A stretch of DNA of 64,000 nt, taken from Rufibacter tibetensis. Lineage in GTDB: Bacteria; Bacteroidota; Bacteroidia; Cytophagales; Hymenobacteraceae. Numbering within the stretch: the first letter of the stretch is position 1; each line of letters opens with the position of its first letter. The stretch is from NCBI RefSeq assembly GCF_001310085.1, contig NZ_CP012643.1, forward strand, positions 4,780,001-4,844,000, read 5' to 3'. Shown here piece by piece: positions 1 to 8,766 of the stretch. A program made the translations under genes and the position numbers. The notes beneath the pieces are model-generated. The model saw nothing but the letters and a program-made list of their open reading frames with translations, made no database searches and was not told where the DNA came from.

Positions 1-160
1 GCAACCCCAGAATGTTAAGGAGCGTAGATTTTCCGCAGCCCGAAGGACCCATGATGGCGACAAACTCTCCTTCAGCTACTTCCAGGTTTACTTTGTTCAA
101 AGCCGTGGTGAGGACTTCTTCGGTACGGTAGATTTTTTCAAGGTTTGTGATCTTTATCAT
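1..160 (-). CDS. ABC transporter ATP-binding protein, N-terminal part (cut by window edge)
   Basis: Only the first 53 codons are inside the window; the gene runs off the left edge. Reading the minus strand from the ATG at 160 gives [16 protein letters not shown], then a Walker A motif GPSGCGKST at about residues 39-47. This pattern, with an A-loop Tyr and the '[20 protein letters not shown]' strand, is typical of the LolD/MacB/FtsE family of ATPases that energise lipoprotein release or efflux of peptides and macrolides. The gene diverges from a sigma-54 activator/kinase pair and has a sigma-54-like promoter 25 bases or so upstream of its expected leader, so the transporter is probably the target of that regulatory pair. 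Which substrate is moved cannot be told from this fragment. Confidence 0.9.
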   Translation of the reverse strand, partial: MIKITNLEKIYRTEEVLTTALNKVNLEVAEGEFVAIMGPSGCGKSTLLNILGL

Positions 161-195
161 AAGGGTAGCATTTGTCTTTATGGCTTCTTCCCTTT

Positions 196-212
196 TGCAC
201 AACAAATGCCAA
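196..212 (-). promoter_or_regulatory. Candidate sigma-54 (-24/-12) promoter of the ABC transporter gene
   Basis: On the minus strand this reads TTGGCATTTGTTGTGCA. The GG of the -24 element and the GC of the -12 element have exactly the spacing of the sigma-54 consensus YTGGCACGRNNNTTGCW, and TTGGCA and TGCA match. The predicted transcription start lies near 185, giving a leader of about 25 bases to the ATG at 160. The neighbouring divergent gene encodes a sigma-54 activator. The rest of the 398-base gap (161-558) holds no gene I can support; the activator's own promoter and enhancer sites should be in it but I cannot pick them out. Confidence 0.6.
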
Positions 213-558
213 AACTCCTACTGCTTCTTTTTCAGACACTTACCTATAACCACGCTGTACCACCCGTGCAGATTCGCTCCTACGGTGTGCGATTTCGAAC
301 GCAGTACACAGGTGCAAATGGGCAAACTATTCAAAAACAGAGAGTTGTAAGAATGGCATAATTATCGTTTTTTCGTCTGCACAGAAACATTAGCTGAGAT
401 TCCCCAACCAGCAAATTAGCTTTAGGTCAGGAAACCTTCATCTTCTGACTGGTTTAAAGCTTCTTTTTAGAAAAGAGAGCTAAAACAGCCGGCAGCAGAA
501 AGTACCAGAACCTAAGAACACCGCCCATTTCTAAACACTATTCCTAAAAAGTACCCTT

Positions 559-1917
559 ATGCAGTTGAAGAAAGCTACCGTGTTGGTAATAGATGATGAC
601 CCCGATGTGCTGACCGCCGTGCGTTTACTTTTAAGGCCACTGGTAAAGGAGATTGTAGTGGATAAAAAGCCGGAGAACATTCCGTCGTTGCTCCGGCAGC
701 AGGCGTTTGATGTGATTCTGCTGGACATGAACTTTGCCTCTTCTATTCATACCGGCAATGAGGGAATTTACTGGCTGAAAGAAATAAAACGGCTCAAATC
801 TGAGGCAGCCGTGATCATGATTACGGCGTACGGGCACATAGATCTGGCCATACGGTCGTTAAAAGAAGGCGCCTATGACTTTGTGGTAAAGCCCTGGCAT
901 AATGAAAAACTGTTGGCTACGCTGCAGGAAGCAGTAAGTGGCAAAGAAAAAGGAAGCAGTGCTTCCGCCCAAAACACTGCCAACTCTTTGATTGGACCTG
1001 ACCTGCTGGGCGAGTCTGAGGCCATGCAGGACATCTTCTACAAAATAAAGAAAGTAGCCCCCACCGACGCGAACATCCTCATCTTGGGCGAGAACGGTAC
1101 CGGGAAAGAACTCATCGCCAAAGCCATTCACCAGCACTCCCTGCGGGCGAACCAACCTTTTGTGAAGGTAGACGTGGGTGCCTTAACGGAGTCGCTGTTT
1201 GAAAGTGAGCTGTTCGGGCACAAGAAAGGCGCCTTCACCGACGCCCGCGAAGAACGGGCCGGTCGGTTTGAGGCCGCTGACAAAGGCACCATCTTCCTGG
1301 ATGAGATCGGGAACATCTCACTGCAGCAACAGGCCAAACTGCTGAGCGTGCTTCAAAACAGGCAAGTGATACGCGTGGGCTCCAATGAACCCATCAACGT
1401 GGATGTGCGGCTCCTATGCGCTACCAACGTCTCTTTGAACGACCTGGCCAGCGACGCTCGGTTCCGGAAAGACTTGATTTACCGCATCAATACCGTAGAA
1501 ATTGTAGTGCCACCACTGCGGAAGCGTGGTAACGATATCATTCTGCTGGCCAAGCACTACATCAACATCTATTCTGAAAAGTACCTGAAACCCTCGTTGG
1601 AACTCACCCCCAAAGCCATGGAGAAGCTCAAGAGCTATTCTTTTCCAGGTAACGTGCGCGAACTGCAGTACGCCATTGAGCGGGCCGTGATCATGTCTGA
1701 TGATTACGCGCTTGACGCCAGGGACATCATCTTCTCTCCTATTGAGTCTGCCCCTACAGAGAGCATTCAGACCAACGCCACCAATCTGGAGGAACTGGAG
1801 AAAGCCACCATTATCCGGGTGCTGGAGAAACACAATGGTGTCATGACCAAAGCCGCCAAAGAACTGGGCATTACCCGCACCGCGCTGTACCGAAGATTGG
1901 GCAAGTATGAGCTTTAA
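559..1917 (+). CDS. NtrC-family sigma-54-dependent response regulator
   Basis: A 452-residue three-domain activator. Residues 1-125 are a receiver domain with the acidic pair (IDDDP, 11-15), phospho-acceptor Asp56 (ILLDMN) and Lys111 (VKPW). Residues about 145-380 are a sigma-54 AAA+ domain with Walker A GENGTGKE (177-184), Walker B GTIFLDEI (243-250) and the sigma-54-contacting loop as GAFTDA (224-229) rather than the textbook GAFTGA. The C-terminus is a Fis-type helix-turn-helix ([20 protein letters not shown]). It is expected to bind upstream DNA when phosphorylated and open sigma-54 promoters. Its stop overlaps the start of the kinase gene by 11 bases, so the two are translationally coupled partners. 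The likely target is the divergent ABC transporter promoter at 196-212. Confidence 0.95.
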   Translation: MQLKKATVLVIDDDPDVLTAVRLLLRPLVKEIVVDKKPENIPSLLRQQAFDVILLDMNFASSIHTGNEGIYWLKEIKRLKSEAAVIMITAYGHIDLAIRSLKEGAYDFVVKPWHNEKLLATLQEAVSGKEKGSSASAQNTANSLIGPDLLGESEAMQDIFYKIKKVAPTDANILILGENGTGKELIAKAIHQHSLRANQPFVKVDVGALTESLFESELFGHKKGAFTDAREERAGRFEAADKGTIFLDEIGNISLQQQAKLLSVLQNRQVIRVGSNEPINVDVRLLCATNVSLNDLASDARFRKDLIYRINTVEIVVPPLRKRGNDIILLAKHYINIYSEKYLKPSLELTPKAMEKLKSYSFPGNVRELQYAIERAVIMSDDYALDARDIIFSPIESAPTESIQTNATNLEELEKATIIRVLEKHNGVMTKAAKELGITRTALYRRLGKYEL

Positions 1918-3259
1918 GAATTTTGAAGGCAAGCTGCTGTTGCGGGTGTTCCTGCTGCTCTTGTCCTTAAGCGCGCCTTCCATTGTCATCACCAACGGCT
2001 GGGCCGAGTTGCTCGTGTTTCTGGTGCCCCTGCTCCTGTACCAGGTGTACGAACTGTACCACTTTTTGAGAAAGGCACAGGAAGAACTCAACCTGTTCAT
2101 TGAAGCCATTCAGTACCGCGATTTCTCCCGGTACTTCAGTGAGAAATCTACCTCGCCGCAACTGCTGAGTTTGCGCCGGGGCTTTAACCAGATCAACACC
2201 ACCTTCAAAAACATCAACCAGGAAAAGGAAACCCAACACCAGCACCTGCAGCGCATTTTGGAACTGGTAGACACCGGCATCCTGTCCTACGATCTGGACA
2301 GCGGCGAAGTGGTGCTCATGAACGAGGCCATGAAAAAACTGCTGCACCTGCCTTTTCTGAAGACAATACAAGGACTGGTAAAGCGGGACCCCGGCCTGTA
2401 CGCAGTAGTTACTCGTTTACCGCCCGGAATCCCAAAAATAGCCTCTATCCAGACGCCCAGCCTGGAGCGCAGCACGTTCAAATTTATGCTGAGTGCCACC
2501 GTGTTCCAGAACGAAGGCAGACGCTACAAACTGGTCGCGTTCCAGAACGTGAACGATGCCCTGGAAGAAACCGAATCAGAGGCCTGGCAGAAGCTCTTAA
2601 ACGTTATGACGCATGAGATCATGAATTCCATTGCGCCCATCTCCTCCCTTGCCGACACGCTCAAGAACCGCTTGCAGGAAACAGTGGTCAGCGGGGTTTC
2701 TTCCCATGACCTGGAAGACCTGGAGGATGGCATCAGTACCATCAAATACCGGAGCCAGGGCTTGCTAAAGTTCGCGCAGACCTACCGCAACCTGAGCAAA
2801 ATCACGACACTGAGCCTGGAGAAAATCTACGTGCAGGACCTCTTCCTGAACCTCCGGCGCCTCATGCTACCCTCTCTGGCCCAGAAAAACATCCAACTCA
2901 CCCTGCTTCTCACCGAGGAAAACCTCTCCCTTGAAGCCGATCCCAATCTGCTGGACCAGGTGCTGATCAACCTGCTGGTGAACGCCATTGACGCGGTGAA
3001 AGAACAGCCGGAGCCAGAAATCACGTTAGCGGCTTATTCAGCGGCAGATGGGAAAGTGGTGGTCAAGATCTCAGACAATGGCACGGGTATGTCAAAGGAA
3101 GTACAGGAAAAGATCTTCATCCCGTTTTTCAGCAGTAAGAAAAATGGAAGCGGCATTGGCCTGAGCTTATGCAAGCAAATCATCATGCTCCACAAAGGCA
3201 CCATACAGGTACAATCTGAGGAGGGCAAAGGCACGTCGTTTTTCCTGTTCTTTAAGTAA
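1907..3259 (+). CDS. Sensor histidine kinase, partner of the NtrC-type regulator
   Basis: A 450-residue inner-membrane kinase. Two hydrophobic segments at about residues 9-27 and 31-50 form a short hairpin with almost no periplasmic loop, so a signal in the membrane or cytoplasm is more likely than a periplasmic ligand. A HAMP/PAS-like region follows (about 60-220), then the phospho-accepting His in LLNVMTHEIMNSIAPI, and a HATPase domain with N box (NLLVNAIDAV), G1 (DNGTGM) and G2 (GSGIGLSLCK). The dimerisation helix with a 'HEIMNSIAPI' box resembles the NtrB/NtrY type that pairs with sigma-54 activators. It overlaps the regulator gene by 11 bases. A strong hairpin follows directly after its stop codon. 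Confidence 0.93.
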   Translation: MSFKNFEGKLLLRVFLLLLSLSAPSIVITNGWAELLVFLVPLLLYQVYELYHFLRKAQEELNLFIEAIQYRDFSRYFSEKSTSPQLLSLRRGFNQINTTFKNINQEKETQHQHLQRILELVDTGILSYDLDSGEVVLMNEAMKKLLHLPFLKTIQGLVKRDPGLYAVVTRLPPGIPKIASIQTPSLERSTFKFMLSATVFQNEGRRYKLVAFQNVNDALEETESEAWQKLLNVMTHEIMNSIAPISSLADTLKNRLQETVVSGVSSHDLEDLEDGISTIKYRSQGLLKFAQTYRNLSKITTLSLEKIYVQDLFLNLRRLMLPSLAQKNIQLTLLLTEENLSLEADPNLLDQVLINLLVNAIDAVKEQPEPEITLAAYSAADGKVVVKISDNGTGMSKEVQEKIFIPFFSSKKNGSGIGLSLCKQIIMLHKGTIQVQSEEGKGTSFFLFFK

Positions 3260-3306
3260 AAGAGGGATAAAACAGGTTAAAGTAACCCGCTTTATCCCTC
3301 TTTTAC
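3256..3306. terminator. Bidirectional terminator hairpin between kinase and antiporter genes
   Basis: Perfect 16-base arms (3256-3271 and 3291-3306) beginning GTAAAAGAGGGATAAA flank a 19-base loop. The A-rich and T-rich ends give a U run in both directions. The stem begins inside the kinase stop codon and serves the convergent gene ending at 3338 as well. Confidence 0.85.
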
Positions 3307-3337
3307 TTAGGCAATTATTATTGTTAGCCTAAATAAA

Positions 3338-4606
3338 CTATCCTTCCAGTTCCATGGTCTCCAGTGGCTGTTCCCGGTTTAAGCGTTTCACCACTTTGCC
3401 TAAGCTGAGGCCTTGTACTATGATGGAGAAAAGCACGACAATGTAGGTGATGGCCACAATGAAGTTACGTTCCATGTCAGCGGTTAGTGAAAGAGCCAGG
3501 GCAATGGAAATACCGCCTCTCAGCCCTCCCCACGTCATGATGAACAAGGTACGGTCAGGGAACCGATGCTTGAACCGGAACAGCAGCGCGGGCACAAACA
3601 AAGAGATCATGCGGGCAACCAGGATAAGCAAAATGGCTACAATGCCTACGTAGAGATAGGCTCCTTCTATAGGAATGATAATCAGTTCCAGGCCAATGAG
3701 CACGAACAAGATGGCGTTAAGAATTTCATCTATCATCTCCCAGAACTTGTGCACGTAGTCTGTAGTAGTGGCCGACATGGCATACTCAATACCCCTGTTC
3801 CCGATAAACAAACCCGCTACCACCATGGCCAGCGGCGCCGAAAAATGGAACAAAGGTGCCAGGGCACTTCCGCCCATGACCAAAGCAAGGGAGATAAGCA
3901 CCTCTGTTTGATAGTGGTCAATGGAACGCATCAACCGGTAGGTGATGTACCCCAGCACTACGCCCAGCAAGATACCACCGCCCACTTCTTCCAGCACCAA
4001 CAGCGCTACTTCAGAGGGTTCTATCTCTGCCACCCCTTCTCTTGCTATGTTGAAGATGGTCAAAAACACCACCACACCTACGCCGTCATTGAAAAGAGAC
4101 TCCCCCGTGATGTTGGTTTCTACCGCCTCAGACACCCCTGTTTTCTTTAGAATTGAGAGAACGGCAATAGGATCGGTAGGCGAGATGAGTGCGCCAAACA
4201 AAAGGCAGTGAATGAAGGCAACTGGTTGGTACAGGAAAGGCAGCAGGTAATAGAGCATGGCGCCCACCAGAAAAGTAGAAATGAGCGTACCAACTGTAGC
4301 AAAGGCCAGTATAGGTATCCAGGCTTTACGAAGTTTCTTCAGGTCAGTGTGCAGTGCCCCGGCAAACAGCAGGAACACAAGCATGAAGTCCAGCAGGAAG
4401 TCTGAGAAATCTAACTGGGTAAGTGCTTGGGTTAGAAACTGTACCAGCGGTGAAGCCACGCTTCCGGCTAGCAAAATAACCAGCGAGAGCAGCAAGGCAA
4501 GTACCATGAGCCCGATAGTGGCAGGCAACTTCAGGTACCGGATGTTGATGAACGCAAGCACCGCGGAAAGGGCAATGATGAGGGAAAAGAGTTGAAGTGG
4601 TTCCAA
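3338..4606 (-). CDS. Na+/H+ (cation/proton) antiporter, CPA1/NhaP family
   Basis: A 422-residue integral membrane protein with about 12 hydrophobic segments covering the whole length. The family signatures are visible: [13 protein letters not shown] near the N-terminus, [18 protein letters not shown] and [13 protein letters not shown] in the transport core (the Asp-Pro and Asn-Asp residues of CPA1 exchangers), and [17 protein letters not shown] near the C-terminus. It should expel Na+ or another cation in exchange for protons. There is no long cytoplasmic tail. The start is a TTG at 4606: an in-frame TAA lies 15 bases upstream and the next ATG would remove the first membrane helix. Confidence 0.93.
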   Translation of the reverse strand: MEPLQLFSLIIALSAVLAFINIRYLKLPATIGLMVLALLLSLVILLAGSVASPLVQFLTQALTQLDFSDFLLDFMLVFLLFAGALHTDLKKLRKAWIPILAFATVGTLISTFLVGAMLYYLLPFLYQPVAFIHCLLFGALISPTDPIAVLSILKKTGVSEAVETNITGESLFNDGVGVVVFLTIFNIAREGVAEIEPSEVALLVLEEVGGGILLGVVLGYITYRLMRSIDHYQTEVLISLALVMGGSALAPLFHFSAPLAMVVAGLFIGNRGIEYAMSATTTDYVHKFWEMIDEILNAILFVLIGLELIIIPIEGAYLYVGIVAILLILVARMISLFVPALLFRFKHRFPDRTLFIMTWGGLRGGISIALALSLTADMERNFIVAITYIVVLFSIIVQGLSLGKVVKRLNREQPLETMELEG

Positions 4607-4797
4607 AGGCGAGGTAGTTTAGAGTCAGTATAACTTCTGTTCTAAACGTTTTTTTACGATAAGGGATGAAAAGAATTCCCTTTGCTTCATTACAGTCTTT
4701 CAAGCAGCTTTGAACAAAACAGTTCTGAAAATGCCTCGAACTGAATCCTTTATTCTTGAAACTACTATTTACAGGCGGACAAGAGGTAGAAGTTAAA

Positions 4798-4855
4798 AAA
4801 AACCATGCTTCAAGTTTTCAACTTGGAGCTGTCATGCCGCAAGTTTGCAACTTGC
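4798..4855 (+). repeat. Diverged relic of the dispersed intergenic repeat (module B)
   Basis: The stretch starting AAAACCATGCTTCAAG aligns by eye, at roughly 70 percent, with 13367-13424 and 29146-29200, including the core pair of short inverted repeats (CAAGTTTTCAACTTG and GCAAGTTTGCAACTTGC). It lies in the 405-base gap 4607-5011 between two minus-strand genes. Nothing else in that gap is recognisable except the upstream region of the antiporter gene. Confidence 0.55.
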
Positions 4856-5011
4856 GAAAGCTGTTTGCGGGTAGAAACACAAGTGACAAACCTGAAGTAA
4901 GGGTCCCCCAATCAGGAAACTAGCGGTAGAGATTTGAAGCTTTCTCCCCTTTTCATGAAAACAGCCTAAAAACAAAAAGGCCTACTCCCATAACTCTATT
5001 CACTACCACTA

Positions 5012-6196
5012 TTAACGTCCCCGAACCAACCGCCGCATAGCCAGCAAACCCAAAGCAGGCCCAATGGCTAAAAACAGAAACCAATAGGTGGGTGCCACTG
5101 CCACCTGAATACTCCGCAGCAGTTGGATGCTGACAATGGTAATGGCAAAGCCGATGGAATTGACAATAGTGAGGGCCGTCCCTTTCACCTGTACCGGAGC
5201 TGATTGGGCGACCAGTGTAGAGAACTGCGGTGAGTCCATGACTACGGCCAGGCCCCACACCAGCAACAACCCCAGGAACAGCGGCAAAGGCAATTGAAAC
5301 AGCCACGGTGACAGCAGACAGCACGCCATGGAAATGGCCAAAGCTCCGAACGCGGTTTTGGCACTTCCTATATTTCCGGCCAGGTACCCACCGCCTATGC
5401 ACGCCAGGGTTCCGGCGGCAATAATGCAGAACGACAGGAAAGGGTTGTTTAACGTTACCCCGGGGTTTGCTTCTGCATACAAGGCGATGATCACCGGCAC
5501 AAAGGCCCAGAACGTGTACAACTCCCACATGTGCCCGAAGTACCCGAAGGCGGCGGCTCTGAACTGTTTTTGCTTGAATATCTGAAAAAAGGCCGTAAAA
5601 TCTAGTTGGCTGCTTCGGCTTCTGTGGGGACCGTCTGGTACCAGGAAAAACAAACTCAGCCCTCCTGCTACGGCCAGCCCCGAGGTGGCCCAGATGACGT
5701 ACCGCCACGGCAGTCCTTGGGTGAGGCTCTTGAGCAAGTGCGGAAAGGCGGTGCCCAACACCAGCGCGCCCACCAGAAACCCCAGTGCCTTGCCCAAGCC
5801 TTTCTGGTGGTAATCGGCGGCTATTTTCATGCCTACCGGGTAAATGCCCGCCAGGCAAAAGCCCGTGAGAAACCTACTCAGCAGCAAGGTGGAAAGCCCT
5901 TCGGCCCACAGCAAGCTCCAGTTGAACCCCGCTCCCACCAATGCGCACACCAGAAACACCTTTGACGGCGAGAACCGGTCTGATATGGTGAACACGGCAA
6001 ATACCAAGGTACCCAGAATAAAACCCAACTGTACCGCCGAGGTTAAATGACTTAGCGAACTGGCCTCCAGGTGAAACTGCGGAATCAACTCAGGCAGCAC
6101 CGCATTGCCCGCAAACCACAAAGAGGTGCAGGCAAACTGGGCCAGAACAATGATTGGCAGGATGCGGGTAGGTATAGTTGGAAGAGGTGATTTCAA
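5012..6196 (-). CDS. MFS transporter
   Basis: A 394-residue major facilitator with 12 predicted membrane helices. The loop 2-3 signature (DRFSPSKVFLVCALVG) and an inter-half break at about residues 190-215 are visible. Substrate unknown; the N-terminal FACTSLWFAGNAVLPEL pattern is shared by uncharacterised Bacteroidota and proteobacterial MFS proteins. The best start is TTG at 6196, because a TAG stop lies 18 bases upstream and no in-frame ATG precedes helix 1. Two decaying copies of its 5' end lie upstream at 7674-7884 and 8490-8610, so this is the only intact member of a local family. Its GC content is clearly higher than that of the genes just upstream. Confidence 0.88.
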   Translation of the reverse strand: MKSPLPTIPTRILPIIVLAQFACTSLWFAGNAVLPELIPQFHLEASSLSHLTSAVQLGFILGTLVFAVFTISDRFSPSKVFLVCALVGAGFNWSLLWAEGLSTLLLSRFLTGFCLAGIYPVGMKIAADYHQKGLGKALGFLVGALVLGTAFPHLLKSLTQGLPWRYVIWATSGLAVAGGLSLFFLVPDGPHRSRSSQLDFTAFFQIFKQKQFRAAAFGYFGHMWELYTFWAFVPVIIALYAEANPGVTLNNPFLSFCIIAAGTLACIGGGYLAGNIGSAKTAFGALAISMACCLLSPWLFQLPLPLFLGLLLVWGLAVVMDSPQFSTLVAQSAPVQVKGTALTIVNSIGFAITIVSIQLLRSIQVAVAPTYWFLFLAIGPALGLLAMRRLVRGR

Positions 6197-6257
6197 ATAG
6201 GTGAAATTTACATTCTAAACTCTTAGCTAATTATATTTTGCCAAAGTGTAGCCACAA

Positions 6258-6287
6258 TAGTCCAGATAGAAGTTTCTATCTAGACTA
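6258..6287 (-). terminator. Hairpin downstream of the propeller gene
   Basis: Arms TAGTCCAGATAGAA and TTCTATCTAGACTA pair with one mismatch around a 2-base loop. It follows the minus-strand gene ending at 6351. There is no clear U tract, so termination is possible but not certain. Confidence 0.4.
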
Positions 6288-6350
6288 TAGTTTCCAACTA
6301 AGTTAATTTTATAAACCGTTTATCTGCTCCCCATAGTATCTAATATATTT

Positions 6351-7568
6351 TTATTGTTTTATTATAGATTTAACAATCAATCCAGTTTTTGTAAAAATCT
6401 TCACCACATAAAACCCTACTGCTAAATCATCAATATAAATAGTATTTACATTGCCAAATAGTCTCTGGTCTTTCACTTTGATACCATTTGTATTAAATAT
6501 TTCTACCAATGAAGTTATATTCCCTGCTTGAAGTTCAATATTTAAAGCATCCTTTGCAGGAACAGGGTAAACTTTTAAGCTATTCTTTGTACTTATATAT
6601 TCATCTATAGATGTCAGAGTACCATTTTCATTATAAGCAGCGAGCCCATAGGAAGTACCTACCCACTTTGTTCCCATTCTGTCTATAGCTATTGAACGGA
6701 CATTGTTATCAGGCAAACCTGAATTAGAATTATCGAACGTTCTCCAGTCCGACCCATTAAACATCATTAATCCTCCACTAGACGTTCCAATCCATTTATT
6801 TCCGCTTCTGTCTATTACAATAGAATAAATTGTATTTCCAGCTAAATAAGTAACCCAGTTTAAACCATCATATTTGACTACTCCATAAGAGGACGTTCCA
6901 ATCCATTTATCTTTGTTACTATCTATTGTTAGTGAAAGGATAACGTTACTCCTTAAACCAGAGTTTGAAGTATTGAAAACTGTCCAAGAGGTTCCGTCAA
7001 ATTTAGCTAAGCCGCTTATGGTTCCTACCCAAATAGTATTGTTCTCATCAATAACTAAAGATCTGATAATGTTATTTGGCAAACCTGAATTTGAAGAGTT
7101 GAACACTGTCCATGTTGTTCCGTTGAATTTAGCCAAACCATTTACAGTTCCAATCCACTTATTACCATCTCTGTCTACAACAATGGAGGATACTGTATTG
7201 CTAGGGATACCTGAGTTAGTTGTTTTATATATTGTCCAACTTCTATCATCAAATTTTACCAGCCCACTATCTTGCGTCCCAATCCACTTAGTCACTCCTT
7301 CTTCAAGTGCTAAGGAAACAATAGAATTGTTAGGCATTCCAGAATTAGAGGAATTGTAACCTACCCAATTTGTTCCATCGTATTTTGCTAAGCCATATCG
7401 TGAAGTTGAAATCCATTTATTATCATTCTTGTCAATAACAATAGATAATGTATTGAAAAGTGATACATCTGAATTTACTGTTCTATAAACAGTCCATTGA
7501 TTAGATTGAGCATAAACTAAACTTGTTATGCTTAACATAACTGAAATCATTATAAAAATTCTTTTCAT
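6351..7568 (-). CDS. Secreted beta-propeller protein with type IX secretion C-terminal domain
   Basis: A 405-residue exported protein. An N-terminal signal peptide (MKRIFIMISVMLSITSLVYA, cleavage after about residue 20) is followed by seven imperfect repeats of about 43 residues. Each contains the 'two-component regulator propeller' core (for example IDRDGNKWIGT...GLAKFNGTTWTVFNSSNSGLP). Seven repeats suggest one closed propeller. The last 75 residues (from LKVYPVPAKDALNIEL to the end) are a type A Por-secretion tail, so the protein should cross the outer membrane through the type IX system and be cell-attached or released. Unlike the usual hybrid sensors with this propeller there is no kinase part. 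The gene is AT-rich and lies between an intact MFS gene and an MFS fragment, which suggests insertion. Confidence 0.88.
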   Translation of the reverse strand: MKRIFIMISVMLSITSLVYAQSNQWTVYRTVNSDVSLFNTLSIVIDKNDNKWISTSRYGLAKYDGTNWVGYNSSNSGMPNNSIVSLALEEGVTKWIGTQDSGLVKFDDRSWTIYKTTNSGIPSNTVSSIVVDRDGNKWIGTVNGLAKFNGTTWTVFNSSNSGLPNNIIRSLVIDENNTIWVGTISGLAKFDGTSWTVFNTSNSGLRSNVILSLTIDSNKDKWIGTSSYGVVKYDGLNWVTYLAGNTIYSIVIDRSGNKWIGTSSGGLMMFNGSDWRTFDNSNSGLPDNNVRSIAIDRMGTKWVGTSYGLAAYNENGTLTSIDEYISTKNSLKVYPVPAKDALNIELQAGNITSLVEIFNTNGIKVKDQRLFGNVNTIYIDDLAVGFYVVKIFTKTGLIVKSIIKQ

Positions 7569-7673
7569 TTTCTTTCTTGTAGACTCTTTGATATATTTTA
7601 AACGAAGTAGATAGTGAATTTTATAGAATTGTGCCTTTACTAATTACAAGTATTTGCAAGTACATTTCATAAA

Positions 7674-7884
7674 TAGGGAACACGGCAAACACCAAGGTGC
7701 CCAGAATAAAGTTCAACTGCACCGCCGAGGGCAAATGACTCAGTGAACTGGCCTCCAGGTGAAACTGTGGAATCAATTCAGGCAGCACCGCATTGCCCGC
7801 AAACCACAAAGAGGTGCAGGCAAACTGGGCCAGGACGATGGTGGGAAGAATGTGTTTGGGGGTTGAAGGCAGCGTGGGATGCAA
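7674..7884 (-). pseudogene. 5' fragment of a second MFS transporter gene
   Basis: Encodes about 70 residues nearly identical to the N-terminus of the intact MFS protein at 5012-6196 (shared run FACTSLWFAGNAVLPELIPQ and beyond, including SAVQL and FILGTLVFAVF). Homology then stops abruptly near 7674 in AT-rich DNA, and the frame ends at 7621 after an unrelated tail. It covers helices 1 and 2 only and cannot be a transporter. Silent differences outnumber amino-acid changes, so it was a functional paralogue until recently. The broken end abuts the upstream region of the propeller gene. Confidence 0.85.
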
Positions 7885-7992
7885 TGAGTAACGGATTATA
7901 GGAGCAGATAAATTGAAAGAATGCCAAACAAGGGTTCAGCTGTGTAGAGGCAGGTACAGTATCCGTTCCCTAATTAACTGTTAGTGACCTAT

Positions 7993-8436
7993 TTATTCTT
8001 CTAATACCCTTCTAAGGTAGTTGATCTGACCTAAATGGTAAGACAGGTGCGCCAGTAAGTGTATCAGAAAATAGCGGTTGGTCATGGCATACCCCAGTAC
8101 CTCTTCTTTGTGGGTTTCTTCTAATTCTTCTTCCCTGAGGTGGTGTAACGTATGTAAAACAATCTCTTTAGTTTCGTTTATCTGCTCTATAAGAGTTTGG
8201 GCAGGTACATCTTTTAAGGTAAACTCAGCCTCCCGGTCTCTTACATAGGCATAATTCCCTAAATTCTTTCCGATATACGTTTTCAGATTCCCGACAAGAT
8301 GTAAGAATAAATTACCGGCTGAATTCTTTACCTCTCCTTTTGTTACCCAAAGATTACTCTCCCGTTGAAATGCTTCAATTTCATTCTTCAATCTATCAAG
8401 GTCTCGGGTATACAACTTGATCAACTCAGCTTTCAT
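7993..8436 (-). CDS. DinB-superfamily protein (DUF1572-like)
   Basis: A 147-residue protein with the four-helix pattern of the DinB/YfiT superfamily. Candidate metal-binding histidines are His47 (LFLHLVGNL) and the pair in HLLAHLSYHLGQINYLR near the C-terminus. These proteins bind a divalent metal and some are thiol-dependent transferases, but the reaction here is unknown. The gene stands alone between two MFS fragments; a different DinB-fold gene lies at 20117-20641. Confidence 0.85.
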   Translation of the reverse strand: MKAELIKLYTRDLDRLKNEIEAFQRESNLWVTKGEVKNSAGNLFLHLVGNLKTYIGKNLGNYAYVRDREAEFTLKDVPAQTLIEQINETKEIVLHTLHHLREEELEETHKEEVLGYAMTNRYFLIHLLAHLSYHLGQINYLRRVLEE

Positions 8437-8489
8437 TTTATTGTTTTAGGAGCAAGGCAAATAGAATTAAATGAAACTGTATGTAAGAG

Positions 8490-8610
8490 GTAAAGCGGCA
8501 AAGCGAACTCGCCTCCAAGTAAGATTGCAGAATAAGTTTAGGTAGCACCGCAATGCCTGCAATCCAAAGAGTGATGCAGGAAAACTGATCCAGAACAATG
8601 GTGGGGAGAG
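8490..8610 (-). pseudogene. Highly decayed third copy of the MFS 5' end
   Basis: The DNA between CGAACTCGCCTCCAAG and CAGAACAATGGTGGGGAG aligns throughout with the MFS 5' end (6060-6180) and the fragment at 7674-7884, but with scattered substitutions and frame damage; no open frame survives. It lies in the 330-base gap 8437-8766, the rest of which is AT-rich and featureless. The three copies therefore show graded decay in the same orientation. Confidence 0.75.
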
Positions 8611-8766
8611 TAATATTTTATTCCAATAAGGATAAAGTTAAAAGAATTATTAGACTTAGCTTTATTATGAATAGTAAACTTTATCAATATAGCAGATTAC
8701 CTTTCTATATAAAGACTCAGTAGGAGTATCTTTTTCTACTTTATTAAGTTTAGACAATATAGAAAG

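Noticed and set aside
270-305. Palindrome GTGCGATTTCGAACGCA considered as another repeat copy
   Set aside because: Resembles the module B palindromes in shape only; the flanks do not align with the other copies.
147-350. 67-codon plus-strand frame
   Set aside because: It covers the ABC gene start and sigma-54 promoter region and has no protein features.
1414-2109. 231-codon open frame opposite the NtrC/kinase junction
   Set aside because: Antisense shadow of two well-supported coding regions with no recognisable protein features.
4953-5858. 301-codon open frame on the minus strand
   Set aside because: It lies inside the MFS gene in another frame, has unlikely composition (rich in Arg, Gly, His) and no domain. 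GC-rich genes commonly give such shadows.
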